Below, piece after piece: positions 1 to 12,077 of a stretch of DNA of 64,000 nt. The notes under the pieces were generated by a model, which did not search any database, had not been told where the DNA came from, and worked only from the letters and a program-made list of their open reading frames with translations. Origin of the DNA: Dryomyza anilis (lineage: Eukaryota; Arthropoda; Insecta; Diptera; Dryomyzidae); NCBI GenBank assembly GCA_951804985.1, contig OX638136.1:744001-808000 (forward strand), given 5' to 3'. Every line of letters begins with the position of its first letter. The first letter of the stretch is position 1. A program made the position numbers and the translations under genes.

Positions 1-356
1 CTATCGCGTGTATTCAAACTATTCATGTACGAAAAAACTTCAAGCAAAAAATTTGTTTGTTGATTTAATTTAAAAAAAAAACCGCAATGGCATAAATGCC
101 ATATTAAAATCTAAAGTTTTAAATATAGCTTGACCATCTGAACTAATAACTTCTTAAACTTCTTTATGTAATGATATAAATTGAGTTTCTACAAAAAAAA
201 AAAATTATTTTAAGTCCTGTGAGAATTTTATATTCCGATTCAACTGAACTACTTCTGCACAGATGATCTACAAAGTCAAGCACATCTTATTATCATGAGA
301 CTTAATTCGTGGAATAGATTAATAACAATATGCTTTCACAATTTGCTTCAGTAAAT

Positions 357-941
357 CTAATCGAATATCGGTGATTGGTATTGTATATATGTAGTATTTT
401 CATTTGAAATTGTATTGATATGAGTCGCATTAGAAGAATCAGTGATTTCTATAAGATCATTATTAATTGGGGTTGCAATTAGTGTATCTTGAAATGTTGG
501 TGTGGTTCCAGTTACTTCTTTATAATGCGTGTTTAAATGGGATCGATATGAATTTATCTGACTGTATATTTTGTTGCAATTAGAATAAACAGATGACATC
601 GAAATAATGTTGGGATGTACATTCCTAATATGTTTAATAAACTCATTAAAGATCTCAAATTCCAGTGAGGATACTACGATATCCCACGGTGTACTTATTT
701 GGAATACCAATTTTTGGATAAACAGCCAAACATCAGCGCAACAAGATGGATATTTTATATTCATTCCCATGAAACAAAGGAAACAGACTTCTAATGCCCT
801 AATTTGATTCTTATATTTAAATCGCCTTCCAGCTATGTCGATGTATGCAATTGATATTACGTTCTTGCTGTCACCAATGAAATAAATTTTAGGCTGGCTC
901 TCACTTTTTAATTTGTTGGCTACTCTAGTTGCGTCGTCCAC
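357..941 (-). pseudogene. Fusion ORF: C-terminal exon plus N-terminal zinc-finger part of a transposase-derived gene family
   Basis: This is a 194-residue open frame. Residues 1 to about 105 correspond to the right-arm block at 11296-11593. From memory they resemble the C-terminal end of a multigene insect family that has an N-terminal C2H2 region and a transposase-like core with a GDNLGLN motif. The remaining ~85 residues match the N-terminal C2H2 block at 11740-12077 (H..H pairs in a HIRNVH/HLNTH context). In the right arm the two blocks are separated by ~180 bp holding the second block's own ATG and first Cys pair. Here that spacer is deleted, so the tail of one gene reads in frame into the next. 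Translation of the fusion is doubtful. The family assignment is by recall only. Confidence 0.5.
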
Positions 942-1134
942 CTCGAGAATATTCTATTAAGAAAAATATTGTTCAAATTAAATATACATAATTTTGTTTT
1001 TTTTTACTTTGCAATAACGAATGAATGCAAGTTGAATTTCATATTTCGACCACCTTTTGCTACTTGGCAGAAATGCTAGTGCAAGTTTTGTATCTGTAAT
1101 AAAATAAATTCTCTACTCAACACAATTTTTCTAT

Positions 1135-1235
1135 GGGTACTAGGTATGTCGATCCCGGGATTGAGCCTAATATCAGTCCCGAAATAATCCCGGGATTCAA
1201 AACTAAAATCCTGGGATTTACGGGATTAGAAAAAA
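1135..1235. repeat. hAT-MITE-like fragment
   Basis: Repeated CCCGGGATT motifs follow a 'tatgtcgatcccggg' end. Related pieces lie at about 7395-7450 (tagggctgtcgatcccgg) and 9515-9595. The end resembles the terminal sequence of common insect hAT-type MITEs. No target duplication was recovered. Confidence 0.4.
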
Positions 1236-2679
1236 GCTATAAATAGACTTAAAAGTATTTATGAAAATAAAATAAACAATCATTCATTTATTCACTGTGT
1301 CAATGAGTAATATTAAACTAAGGCACTAACATATTTTTAAAATATTCTTATTGTCATTTATTTTGATTCACTTATCTATATTATTTCTTTTCTAAATATG
1401 AAATAAACTAAATGTAAATTTTTTATGCATTATTAAAAAACACATAACGTAAATGCCTCTACCTTCGTTAGATGAATCTAATTCCGTCTTATAATTTCCT
1501 TTTAACTAAACTGCCCTACAATAATTTTGGTGTAGTAAAAGTTTCAACAAATATTGGATACATTTATGGCATTGATTCTGAAAATGGTATAAGTTTTCTA
1601 AATTTGTCTCTAGTTTTCAAGATATAGTCCATTTTTGAATAAACCATTATTTTGGTCTTATTGTATTTTTAAAAATTCATCAAAAGAAAATACTGAAAGT
1701 AACTCTTTGCTATTAGACCCATAACATCTTGCGCTACAATATTCAAATTTGCTTTTATGCGTGAAACATTTTATTTGCGAAATATAAGAAAAATAAATTA
1801 AATTTTTAAATCTTTTAACGCCAGGTACGACTCTTGGTTAAATAGTTATAAATACTAAATTAAATAAAAGCAGCATATTTAAATTTAACAAATACAATTT
1901 TTTCTTTATTTAATATAGTATTTTTGATGAAAATTTAGAACTAATAATATCAATTAATTAATTTATGAGATAAAAAGATTCCAATAATTTAAACTCAAAT
2001 ATCTCAAAACTTACTTTTTCACCTAACGCTCTTATTGCGCCCACTCTTCAATTACTTATTTCACTTAAAATATATATATATCTATTTTTATTTACTAATT
2101 TAGTGCATATTTCTATATTTTATTAAAAATAACTATTAGACGAAAGTGACGTAATTTTAAACAAATTTATAAGTTTCAAAGTTAAGTGACATGAAATATA
2201 AATTCAGATAACAATTTTTTTTAATTGTTATTCAATTACAATCCAATGTTGATTTGTTTCGAAATTAATGAAATGTCGCAAACAAAATCAACAATATTTT
2301 CGATACATCAATTATTTAATATAATTAAGAAATGTAACTTATTTCAAAAATTTAAAGTTAAACATTAAAAATATTAACAAATTTTCATTAAAAGTTTAAT
2401 TAAGTGCCTCTTTCTATATTTGAAAACGAAAGACTATTAGACGAAAGGGAAGTATTTTTATATTCATTTCAAAGTTTGAAAATATTCGTTTCGTTGCTCG
2501 TTTTGTAATACAGAAAGTGGATATTAAAATTTCGAAAGTTTTATAAACAGAATAAAAAAGTTTGGCTATTTTTTGAATAACTTTTGGAAACGATTTTTTC
2601 GCGTTTAATCAAATATTGGTATTGTTTTAATATAATAAATATTTATAACAAAAGGGAAAAATTATGAAAAAAAATTTAA

Positions 2680-2862
2680 ATGGCCAAAACAAAAAATTGG
2701 CCCAATTTGTTAAAACTCTGCCACAAATGTATTCAAATATTCCTACAACTGATCAAATATAATAATAATACTATTTTGTTGGACAGCGTAATAATAGAAC
2801 ATAACTTAAAATATCTATCGAATCCATTTAACAATAGAAAATGTCACCCTAAGATCGAATAA
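2680..2862 (+). other. Small ORF conserved in both inverted-repeat arms (mate 9698-9889, minus)
   Basis: This 60-residue frame is rich in Leu, Ile, Lys and Asn and has a CHKC pair. It is almost identical for its first ~45 residues in the two arms, but that similarity follows from the duplication itself. I recognise no domain. It may be a piece of an exon of the neighbouring transposase-derived family or chance coding in AT-rich DNA. Confidence 0.2.
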
Positions 2863-3041
2863 AGGTTAACACTTTTTTCCACAGCTGTGTTCAGCTTAGT
2901 ACAAGTAATTTTATATTTAAAGACGTTTGAAAACATTAAAGTGAAAACCCTAAGATGATTTGATTATAAAATATGTCTATACGTCAATGTTTGTAGATGC
3001 GGGGTATAAAATTTTCAAACTGTTAAATAAATCACATTGTA

Positions 3042-3263
3042 TTAGTTAAACATAACAAATTTGGAAAAACATACTAGTTCGTAATTCCTTTCATGAATCA
3101 ACACTGCATATTTTTCAAAATATTCGATTGTTTTAGATCTTGATTTTTTTATTTCATCTGTCTTTAATTGTGAATGTATCTCCAATGCTGTTCCGCATTG
3201 CAATATATCTATATCTTTTTGAAATATGTCATATTCTACATCTATATCTTTTATATTGTTCAC
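3042..3263 (-). pseudogene. Repeated exon-like fragment (NNIKDIDVEYDI... type)
   Basis: A 73-residue open frame, recurring on the plus strand at 7000-7190 (with an internal deletion), at 8620-8739 and again at 9456-9510. The last two are the halves of one copy split by the DINE-1-like insert at 8740-9455. All copies keep the same reading frame, with acidic N-terminal and aromatic C-terminal character. This suggests a former exon of the tandem gene family rather than non-coding repeat, although no known domain is visible. Confidence 0.35.
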
Positions 3264-3288
3264 ATCATTTGTATTTGAATTGACTAAA

Positions 3289-3480
3289 CACGCCTAGCCT
3301 GAAACACATTCAACCCAAAAGTCGTGGGAGAACTTAAGTGTTTTAAGAATATGATTCGGACATACCACACCTCCCCCCCCCCCGACTATTTTAAGACTAA
3401 AATAAAAAAAATCGTTTGCAGTTTTTGTTTAAATAACGCGGTTTCATTTTTTTTTTGTAAAAATAAAAATTTCAGATAAT
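3289..3480 (+). mobile_element. Truncated copy of the CACGCCTAGCCTG TIR element
   Basis: One terminal repeat of the TIR family described at 6432-6981 and 7868-8594, preceded by TAAA (complement of the TTTA flank). The interior is lost after about 3480. A further short end of the same family lies at 3648-3705. A run of about 11 cytosines interrupts the copy near 3370. Confidence 0.5.
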
Positions 3481-4159
3481 TTGTCCACCGTTATCGGTGA
3501 TAGAATGGGTCAGAATGGGTGAGTTCTGCCGGAAAAGTCTGGTAAGTATAAATCACAAACACTAATCATAATTCTGATTAACCAAAATGATGATTATTCG
3601 CAGATCGCTACTTTTAACTATTACTTATCATTTTCTTTAATGTTTTACACGCCTTGCATGAAACACATTCAGAACTTAAGTGTTTTAAGAATATGTTTCG
3701 GACTAGGAATTTCTATTTTTTTTGTATTTATATTTTTCATATCAATAAAACAGTCAACTCTGCCTTTCAATTACATGCAGGGTACTCATGGAACAAATTT
3801 TAAACTAAAATATATATATTCCTTGAAGTGTCTAGTTTTCAAAACAATTTTTCTTTTTTCAAAATCTTTTTTTAGTTCAAAAGTTACACACAAAAGACAT
3901 CGAATATTTTCCATACACCCAGTACAATCGACTGTGTCGTGCGTTCCGATTGCGTTCGCGAATTTATAAATAAAAAATAGCGTGTTGCATCAGTGTGTTA
4001 AGTTAACTTTGCCCATGTCAGCGTAAATGTTACTCCAGCTCCTGCGCATCGGTCGCTGACAGTTTCATCAAAACTTGAAGACTTACACCAGCACACTATG
4101 GAACAGTGACAGAATTATCTTCACAACATAATTGACGATAAAGCACGAATCCACTAATC

Positions 4160-4240
4160 CGAACTCTCTCTTGTAATTTGAGTTGCTGGTGTTATATTTG
4201 TATTCAAATGGAGGGACCTACAGTTTAATGCCGAGAGCTT
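4160..4240 (-). repeat. Degenerate SINE tail fragment
   Basis: Shares the 'gtgttatatttgtattcaaa' and 'gggacctacagttta' blocks with the full SINE copies at 14210-14500 and 49604-49884, in the orientation of the latter. Only the 3' half is recognisable. Confidence 0.45.
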
Positions 4241-4690
4241 TTTCAAGGTGCAATGTTTTCATAAAATTAAATTATTAAATTTTTACAAATTTATTTTTCA
4301 ATTTTTATAACAGTTCGGTATAAATTTTGTAATTGATTGTAAATTAACTAAGCTAAACTAAATAACTAAATTTATTTTAAAGTGAGATTTAAAACGTGCG
4401 ACGTAAGATAATATTATCTGTTTGATCCGCGTTTTTGATTTAAATATTACTAAAAAGTTTACATTCAAAGCGTTATATATAAAATATGTATATTTTTAAT
4501 TTATTTTTTAAAATTTTAATTTTCGTATTTTATTTCAAAATAATTTTAATTCAAAAAGCTATAATTTTGTTGTCTAATGAATATGAGCAAAATGAGGAAA
4601 TATTTTCACCAAAAATTTGTAGACAATTCATCAGATTTCCAATTGATGTTAAATTCAAACACATTAAAATTAGATTATAATAGTTTTTAT

Positions 4691-4816
4691 AGCAGATGAT
4701 ATAGACGAGGTCGAAGAAGTCTGGGATTCGGTTATTGTACAGGAAACATTTTATGATGAAGGCGCAACCGGAATTTTAAAAACTTATTTTATAGATCCGA
4801 CGAACATTCCGGCAGC
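4691..4816 (+). pseudogene. Possible internal exon of unknown gene
   Basis: An open frame starts after a plausible acceptor (tttttatag) and ends at a strong donor match (GTAAGT). It encodes about 42 acidic residues beginning ADDIDEVEEVWDS. The coding-like character stands out from the AT-rich surroundings. It lies between the arms of the inverted repeat near other fragments of the transposase-derived family and may be another exon of that family. I cannot name the product. Confidence 0.3.
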
Positions 4817-4829
4817 TATGTAAGTAACA

Positions 4830-6250
4830 CAATTATTCGTAGGAGGGTCCGCAAATAATTTCTACATATATTCTATACATATTCTACACATATATACTGC
4901 ATGTTTTTTCATATTACGTAAAGTTTATACAAATTTCAATCCCTTCGGCAACTGATTAGTTTTGTTTTTTGCATATTAATTTGGATTTTATTATTATTTC
5001 ATTGCACAAATTCACTATTGATCTTTTCCCATAGACTGCGGTGTTTTTGGAGATATTGAGAAAAATGTCAAAATGTTGTGATTCATTTATTTGAATTTTT
5101 GATTTAAAATTTTCGTAAACAAATGCTGAATCTTTAAAAACAAGTAAATGGGGCCTGAATTAAGAAAGATGGATATCCCATACATCAATTCCATATAATT
5201 GACTGGTGCTGAGTTTGGCTCAGATTTTTTTTCTATTACGTATCGTTTTTGAGCAAATTGCAAAAGTATTATTAAACTCAAATTAGTCTTGACAATTGAA
5301 ATAATTGAAAATTGGGTTTACAGTTTTTTGGAAAACTCATTAAGGGACTTTTTTTTAATTCTAAAATATGTCTGAAAAGAGCCTGAAATATCAATTGCAA
5401 TTTTCTTAAAAACATTACTTAATAGAAAAAAAACTGAGTATGCAGTCAAAATCAGCATTGTATAAAATTGATGGAGAGGATGTCCATGGCAAATATTTTT
5501 TCTTATTGAGTAGTGTTATTGTCGTCAGAGTGTGGGCGTGATTAGACAATAGTCCGTAGTATCTTAATTTTAAAATGTTATAAATTCTAATTATACTAAA
5601 CATAACCATCAATGTTGACAAAAAGTTGACAAAAAACCTTTAAAATTAATTTTATGGTTTTATAGAGTAGTCGAAGCAGTGGAAGTTTATATATAACACC
5701 GTGCGACATTAATTCACACACTGAAATCGAGATGTTCGTAAAACTAGGGATCATTCTGAGAATTTGTGCGTAAACAGTTTTTAGATCAATTCGTTTGCAG
5801 TTTTTATTTGCATTTGAAATGCAAATAATAGTTTCACGCGCATGTCGAATTTTTCCAGTATGCAAACCTTTTTAGTTTTTTGTAGCACGGTGTAATACAT
5901 TGTTTTGAATGAATAGTACATTTATTTTACATATTTTTAATATTGTCCATTTTACTGAATTAAGATATAGGAAATAAAAAATATTGATGAAATTAAGTTA
6001 TTAAGTTCAAAACAAGTTGTAGGATGTTTGGTAAACAGAGATCGAATTAGACTTGCCAAAGCGCTAATACGATATGTTTTAAAGAACAATTATAGAATGC
6101 GAGTTAAAAAATTGTAAAGATAAAATTATTTTATTATTAAGTTAAAATCTGGAGTTTACCCTTTAATCAGCAAGAGAATTTAGTACGTTTTCATTATGAG
6201 AATTTTATTTTTAGGGTAATTTTGATACGAGAAACATGAATCCAAAGTCC
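4830..6250. other. AT-rich spacer, no supported gene
   Basis: Scattered short frames (longest 89 codons on the minus strand at 5596-5865) have no recognisable motif, splice support or repeated copy. I see nothing functional here. Confidence 0.5.
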
Positions 6251-6431
6251 ATTTGTCGTTGTTTTTTTTTTTTTTGTTTAGCCGCCAGATGCAAGAACGT
6301 CTACAGAATGTTTCCACTAAACATTGCAAAGTATTGATTTATAGATTAATCAGAATTCTGATTAACCAAAATTATGATTATTCGCAGATCGCTACTTTTA
6401 ACTATTACTTATCATTTTCTTTAATGTTTTA

Positions 6432-6981
6432 CACGCCTAGCCTGAAACACTTTCAACCCAAAAGTAGTGGGAGACCTTAAATGTTTTATGAATATGTTTT
6501 TGACATGCCCCCGAGTAATTTAAGACTAAAATAAAAAAAACGTAGGCAAAAATCGTAATACTCAAAATGTGACTCAAATTTGCAAATTGATTAGTTAAAA
6601 TTCAATTATTTATGGTTTACTAAAAGTTGAATGTTTTTTTGACTAAATTTTTATGAAAATTTGACTTTGATTTGTAATATCTTCTCAACTATAAAAGATT
6701 ACGGTTTTTGGTTTGTTTGATACATACTTTTATGCACGTTAAATCGTTTATTGGTATTTAAGGATATAATACTCAAAAAAAGACTATTTTTTTTTTAATA
6801 ACTGTGTTTTCGTACTTTCTACCACTTATTAAAGTTAACGGTGGACAAATTATGTGAAATTTTTATGGGTTATTTTATTGGCTGAAGTTAACAGTTTGAG
6901 CAAAAAAAAAAGAAAAAAAATATCCGAAACACTAATGTTCTCCCACGACTTTTGGGTTGAATGTGTTTTAGGCTAGGTGTG
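6432..6981. mobile_element. TIR element, 550 bp, flanked by TTTA
   Basis: The ends are inverted repeats of at least 19 bp (CACGCCTAGCCTGAAACAC type, few mismatches), extending more weakly through 'aacccaaaagtNgtgggag'. Both sides are flanked by TTTA (6428-6431 and 6982-6985), consistent with a 3-4 bp target duplication. The interior holds no transposase frame. The interior is inverted relative to that of the 7868-8594 copy, so together they form a second, inner palindrome. Confidence 0.6.
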
Positions 6982-7244
6982 TTTATTCAATTCAAATGCA
7001 AATGATGTGAACAATATAGAAGATATAGATGTAGAATATGACATATCTCAAAAAGATATAGATATATTGCAATGCGGAAATTAAAAAATCAAGATTCTAA
7101 AAAAATCGAATATTTTGAAAAATATGCAGTGTTGATTCATGAAAGGAATTACGAACTAGTATGTTTTTCCAAATTTGTTATGTTTAACTAATACTATGAG
7201 ATTTATTTAACAGTTTGAAATTGATTTTAAAATTTTATACCCCG

Positions 7245-7362
7245 CACCTACAAACATTAAAGTATGGACATGTTTTATAATAAAATTATCGAAAAAGCCT
7301 GCAATATAAAAGATCCGGCTGTTCAAGAATTTTTACGATATATAAAAAGTTCAGAAAAGGAA
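7245..7362 (+). pseudogene. Possible exon of unknown gene
   Basis: An open frame from the ATG at 7266 reads MDMFYNKIIEKACNIKDPAV and continues to a GTAAGT donor at 7363. The charged, helical-looking 32-34 residues are coding-like. No domain was recognised. It lies between two TIR elements inside the palindrome centre. Confidence 0.3.
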
Positions 7363-7867
7363 GGTAAGTGGTATAATTTTACATAATTTTATATGGTACC
7401 CATTAGGGCTGTCGATCCCGGAACGTTTTCGTAATCCCGTGATTTCGGTATTTCAAAATTACATTCCCGAACACAGCTGTGTAAAAAAGTGTTAACCTTT
7501 ATTCCAATTCATTTTTATTTTTGTTTTAAGTTTAAAAAGAAACGACTTTATACAACTATCGCAGTCAATAGTTGAAGTTTTGAGGAAATTAAAGAAACGC
7601 ATTACGTTTCTTTTCAACGAGGGCATATCGCAAAAGGAAAACTATATGACGCATATAACATTTAAAGAGCACTCTTGAGTTCTGCCGGTTTGATTAAAAT
7701 GAGAGTTAAGGAATAGTCTGGTAAGTATAAATCACAAGCTCTTCCAACCATTTTCTATTAATCTAAGTATTAATTTATAGATTAATCAGAATTCTGATTA
7801 ACCAAAATTATGGTTATTCGCAGATCGCTACTTTTGACTATTACTTATCATGTTCTTTAATGTTTTA

Positions 7868-8594
7868 CACGCCTAGCCCGAAACACTTTCAACCCAAAAG
7901 TAGTGGGAGAAATTAAATGTTTTAAGAATATGTTTTGGACATCCCCCGAGTATTTTAAGACTAAAATAAAAAAAAAGCGTAGGCAGGTTTTTTAAAATAT
8001 CGCGGTTTCAATTAAGTGCATTTTTTTGAAAATAACTTTTTTTCTTTTTTTTTTGCTCAAACTATTAACTTTAGCCACTAAAATAACCCATAAAAATTTC
8101 ATATAATTTGTGCTCCGTTATGGGCCATAATTAGTGGTAACAAGTGCGAAAACAAAGTTATTTTTTTTCAAAAATAGTCCTTTTTGGTTCATACACGGAT
8201 TAACGTGCATAAAAGTATGTATCAAAGAAACCAAAAACCAATCCGCTATCTTTAATAGTTGAGAAGATATTACTAATCAAAGTCAAATTTTCTAGGAAAT
8301 TTGTTCAAAAAACGTTCAACTTTTAGTAAACCATAAATAATTGAATTTTAACTAATCAATTTGCAAGTATGAGCTGCATTTTTTAACAGTAGACTATTTA
8401 GCTACATTATAAAATAAAAAAACGAGCTCTTGTAGTGGACATTTCAAAAGATATTGTGACTGTACCTTGTAATTATTACATATTTTGTAATAAAAAATTA
8501 AAAATATACACTATATTTCCCGTCCGAAACATATTCTTAAAACACTTAAGCTCTTCCCCGACTTTTGGGTTGAATGTGTTTCAGGCTAGGCGTG
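7868..8594. mobile_element. TIR element, 727 bp, flanked by TTTA
   Basis: Same family as 6432-6981, with near-perfect terminal inverted repeats (CACGCCTAGCC...GGCTAGGCGTG) and TTTA on both sides (7864-7867, 8595-8598). The middle 8035-8375 is the reverse complement of 6565-6935. No coding capacity. Non-autonomous, superfamily unclear. Confidence 0.65.
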
Positions 8595-8739
8595 TTTAGT
8601 CAATTCAAATACAAATGATGTGAACAATATAAAAGATATAGATGTAGAATATGACATATTTCAAAAAGATATAGATATATTGCAATGCGGAACAGCATTG
8701 GAGATACATTCACAATTTAAGACAGATGAAATTAAAAAA

Positions 8740-9455
8740 CCAGTTGGGAAGGTTAGATCACATGGGAAATTTTAAAGTAGGTGTAATTAAGATAGTTAGA
8801 ATTATCAAAATTATAGTCGGTCTAAGCCGACTATAAATACCCTACACATATTCAAAGTGATATATAGGTCACCAGGGTATACGAATCCTGAAAATAACTA
8901 CAAACATTCAATCGCTGAAGAATTTCCATTCATTTGATACCCATATTTACAAATGGGTAGGTGTACCGAATTTCGATTTTTTTTTGTGAACCACAAGTCT
9001 TTTCACCGGAAAACATTATTATCATGTATTTGAGCATGATATCAATATATATTTGACCAAAAAAGTTTACCTAAGCACGTATACATAAAAATTGATCTTT
9101 ACATGTACATTTTATATGAGGTATTTGAACATAAGTGGTCGGATCATAGGTCACAATGGACCGATCTCGCCAATTTTTTCGCACATACAGCGTAGGTATA
9201 TTAGTAATCTAAGTTATAAGTTTCATTTATCTAGCTCTTCAATTTTAAAAGTAGTAGGGATTTCAACAGACAGACAGACAGACAGACGGACAGACAGACG
9301 GACAGACAGACGGACAGACGGACATCGCTAAATCGACTCAGGAGGTCCTGCTGATCAAGAATATATATACTTTTCCATACCGGAGATGCTTCCTTCTGGG
9401 TGTTACAAACGGCGTACCAAACTGAATATACCCTTTCACTTTAGTGTAGGGTATA
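8740..9455. mobile_element. DINE-1/Helentron-like non-autonomous repeat
   Basis: One end carries the 20-bp palindrome tagtcggtctaagccgacta, near the 5' block ccagttggga. The other end is AGGGTATA, complement of TATACCCT. Internally there is the INE-1 signature region (tcgatttagcgatgtcc in complement) beside a (CAGA/CGGA)n tract at 9269-9324. It splits the exon-like fragment 8620-9510 at an A/T site without an obvious target duplication, as expected for Helitron-type insertion. Confidence 0.75.
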
Positions 9456-9899
9456 ATCAAGATTCTAAAACAATCGAATATTTTGAAAAATATGCTGTGT
9501 TGATTCATTTTATATGGTACCCATTAGTGTTGTCGATCCCGGAACGTAATCCTGGGATTTCAAAATTACATTCCCGGGATTTCCACAAATTAAATCAGTA
9601 TTCTTTAAAGCATTTAAAATACTAACTTTAAGGTTTTCAAACGTCTTTAAATATTAAATTACTTGTACTAAGCTGAACACAGCTGTGGAAAAAAGTGTTA
9701 ACCTTTATTCGGTCTTAGGGTGAAATTTTCTATTGTTAAATGGATTCGATCGAGTAGATATTTTAAGTTATGTTCTATTATTACGATGTCCAACAAAATA
9801 GTATTATTATATTTGATCAGTTGCAGGAATATTTGAATACATTTGTGGCAGAGTTTTAACAAATTGGGCCAATTTTTTGTTTTGGCCATTTAATTTTTT

Positions 9900-11290
9900 T
9901 TTTATAATTTTTCCCTTTTGTTAAAAATATTTATTATATTAAAACAATACCAATATTTGATTAAACGCGAAAAAATCGTTTCCAAAAGTTATTCAAAAAA
10001 TAACAAAACTTTTTTATTCTGTTTATAAAACTTTCGAAATTTTAATATCCACTTTCTGTATTACAAAACGAGCAACGAAACGAATATTTTCAAACTTTGA
10101 AATCAATATAAAAGTACGTCCCTTTCGTCTAATAGTCTTTCGTTTTCAAATACAGAAAGAGGCACTTACTTAAACTTTTAATGAAAATTTGTTAATATTT
10201 TTAATGTTTAACTTATAAATTTGTTTAAAATTACGTCACTTTCGTCTAATAGTTAATTTTAATAAAATATAGAAATAGGCAATAAATTTGTAAATAAAAA
10301 TACACTTATATATTTTAAGTGAAATAAGTAATTGAAGAGTGGGCGCAATGAGAGCGTTAGGTGAAAAAATAAGTTTTGAGATATTTGAGTTTAAATTATT
10401 GGAATGTTTGTATCTCATAAATTAATTAATTGATATTATTAGTTCAAAATTTTCATCAAAAATACTATATTAAATAAAGAAAAAAAAGTACTTGTTAAAT
10501 TTAAATATGCTGCTTTTATTTAATTTAGTATTTATAACTTTTTAACCAAGAGTCGTACCTGGGGTTAAAAGGCGATACATGACGCTACATAACAATGCAT
10601 AGAAATTCTTTTTTCGAATAGTCTTTTATTTTTTTTTTTAATTTCTTTATCTTATATTTCGCAAATAAAATGTTTCACGCATAAAAGCAAATTTGTATAT
10701 TAAAGCGCAAGATGTTATGGGTCGAATAGCAAAGAGTTACTTTCAGTATTTTCTTTTGATGAATATTTAAAAAAACAATAAGACCAAAATAATGGTTTAT
10801 TCAAAATGGACTATATCTTGAAAACTAGAGCCAAATTTAGAAAACTTATACCATTTTCAGAATCAATGCCATAAATGTATCCAATATTTGTTGAAACTTT
10901 TACTACACCAAAATTATTGTAGGGCAGTTTAGTTAAAAAGAAATTATAAGACGGAATTAGATTCAACTAACGAAGGTAGAGGCATTTACGTTATGTTTTT
11001 TTAATAATGCATACAAAATTTACATTTAGTTTATTTCATATTTGGAAAAGAAATAATATAGATAAGTGAATCAAAATAAATGACAATAAGAATATTTTAA
11101 AAATATGATAGTGCCTTAGTTTAATATTACAATTGTGTTAAGTAGAGAATTTATTTTATTACAGATACAAAACTTGTACTAGCATTTCTGCCAAGTAGCA
11201 AAAGGTGGTCGAAATATGAAATTCAACTTGCATTCATTCGTTATTGCAAAGTAAAAAAAAACAAAATGATGTATATTTAATTTGAACAAT
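9900..11290. other. Non-coding part of right arm
   Basis: AT-rich sequence mirrored at about 950-2660 in the left arm. Only short frames occur. Its interest lies in the duplication, not in any visible gene. Confidence 0.5.
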
Positions 11291-11295
11291 ATTTT

Positions 11296-11593
11296 TCTTA
11301 ATAGAATATTCTCGAGGTGGACGACGCAACTAGAGTAGCCAACAAATTAAAAAGTGAGAGCCAGCCTAAAATTTATTTCATTGGTGACAGCAAGAACGTA
11401 ATATCAATTCCATACATCGACATAACTGGAAGGCGATTTAAATATAAGAATCAAATTAGGGCATTAGAAGTCTGTTTCCATTGTTTCATGGGAATGAATA
11501 TAAAATATACATCTTGTTGCGCTGATGTTTGGCTGTTTATCTAAAAATTGGTATTCCAAATAAGTACACCGTGGGATATCGTAGTACCTCACT
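11296..11593 (+). pseudogene. C-terminal exon of transposase-derived family, copy 2
   Basis: Follows an acceptor-like cttaatag and reads VDDATRVANKLK and onward for about 95 codons, with one in-frame TAA at 11542-11544 where the left-arm copy has a Gln codon. The aromatic and hydrophobic pattern ending near STPWDIVV resembles, from memory, the tail of GDNLGLN-type family proteins. About 150 bp downstream the next copy starts with its zinc-finger exon, so the genes were arranged head to tail. Confidence 0.45.
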
Positions 11594-11739
11594 TATCCAC
11601 GATCTCTCAAACATGTAGAATTATGCTAAGTATTTTTTAAGTACGATAAAATCGTTTTGTTTTTATTGATTTCGGGTTATTTTGAAAAACCTATTACACA
11701 TTATTTCTTTTATTGTTGTCGTTTACAATAAAAATAGCA

Positions 11740-12077
11740 ATGAATTCAATAAAATGTTTTCATTGCTCGCTGGAATTTGAGATCTTTAATGAGTTTATTA
11801 AACATATTAGGAATGTACATCCCAACATTATTTCGATGTCATCTGTTTATTCTAATTGCAATAAAATATACAGTCAGATAAATTCATATCGATCCCATTT
11901 AAACACGCATTATAAAGAACCACAGGAACCACACCTACATTTCAAGATACACTAATTGCAACCCCAATTAATAATGATCTTATAGAAATCACTGATTCTT
12001 CTAATGCGACTCATATCAATACAATTTCAAATGAAAATACTACATATATACAATACCAATCACCGATATTCGATTAG
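11740..12077 (+). pseudogene. N-terminal C2H2 zinc-finger exon of the next family member
   Basis: The ATG at 11740 opens MNSIKCFHCSLEF, a C-x2-C pair followed by HIRNVH, i.e. a C2H2 finger. A second C...H-x3/4-H set follows (NCNKIY...HLNTHY). A small deletion after the HY-K-E stretch shifts the frame compared with the left-arm copy, so the coding continues in another frame to about 12077. The left-arm copy is open in that later part but has lost this ATG. Each arm preserves a different portion. Role in the family: probably DNA or RNA binding. Confidence 0.5.

Larger units (their letters stand above)
1..3480. repeat. Left arm of a long imperfect inverted repeat
   Basis: The first bases of the window match, in reverse complement, the sequence ending near 12433. 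The match continues inward with high similarity over at least 2.9 kb, for example the 60-63-residue ORFs at 2680-2862 and 9698-9889. Beyond that it is patchy to about 3.4 kb. The window starts inside the arm, so its outer end is unknown. The arms differ by indels: about 180 bp is missing from this arm near position 670, and a DINE-1-like repeat is present only in the other arm. Confidence 0.85.

Noticed and set aside
5596..5865. 89-codon minus-strand ORF
   Set aside because: No second copy, splice signal or recognisable domain; consistent with chance.
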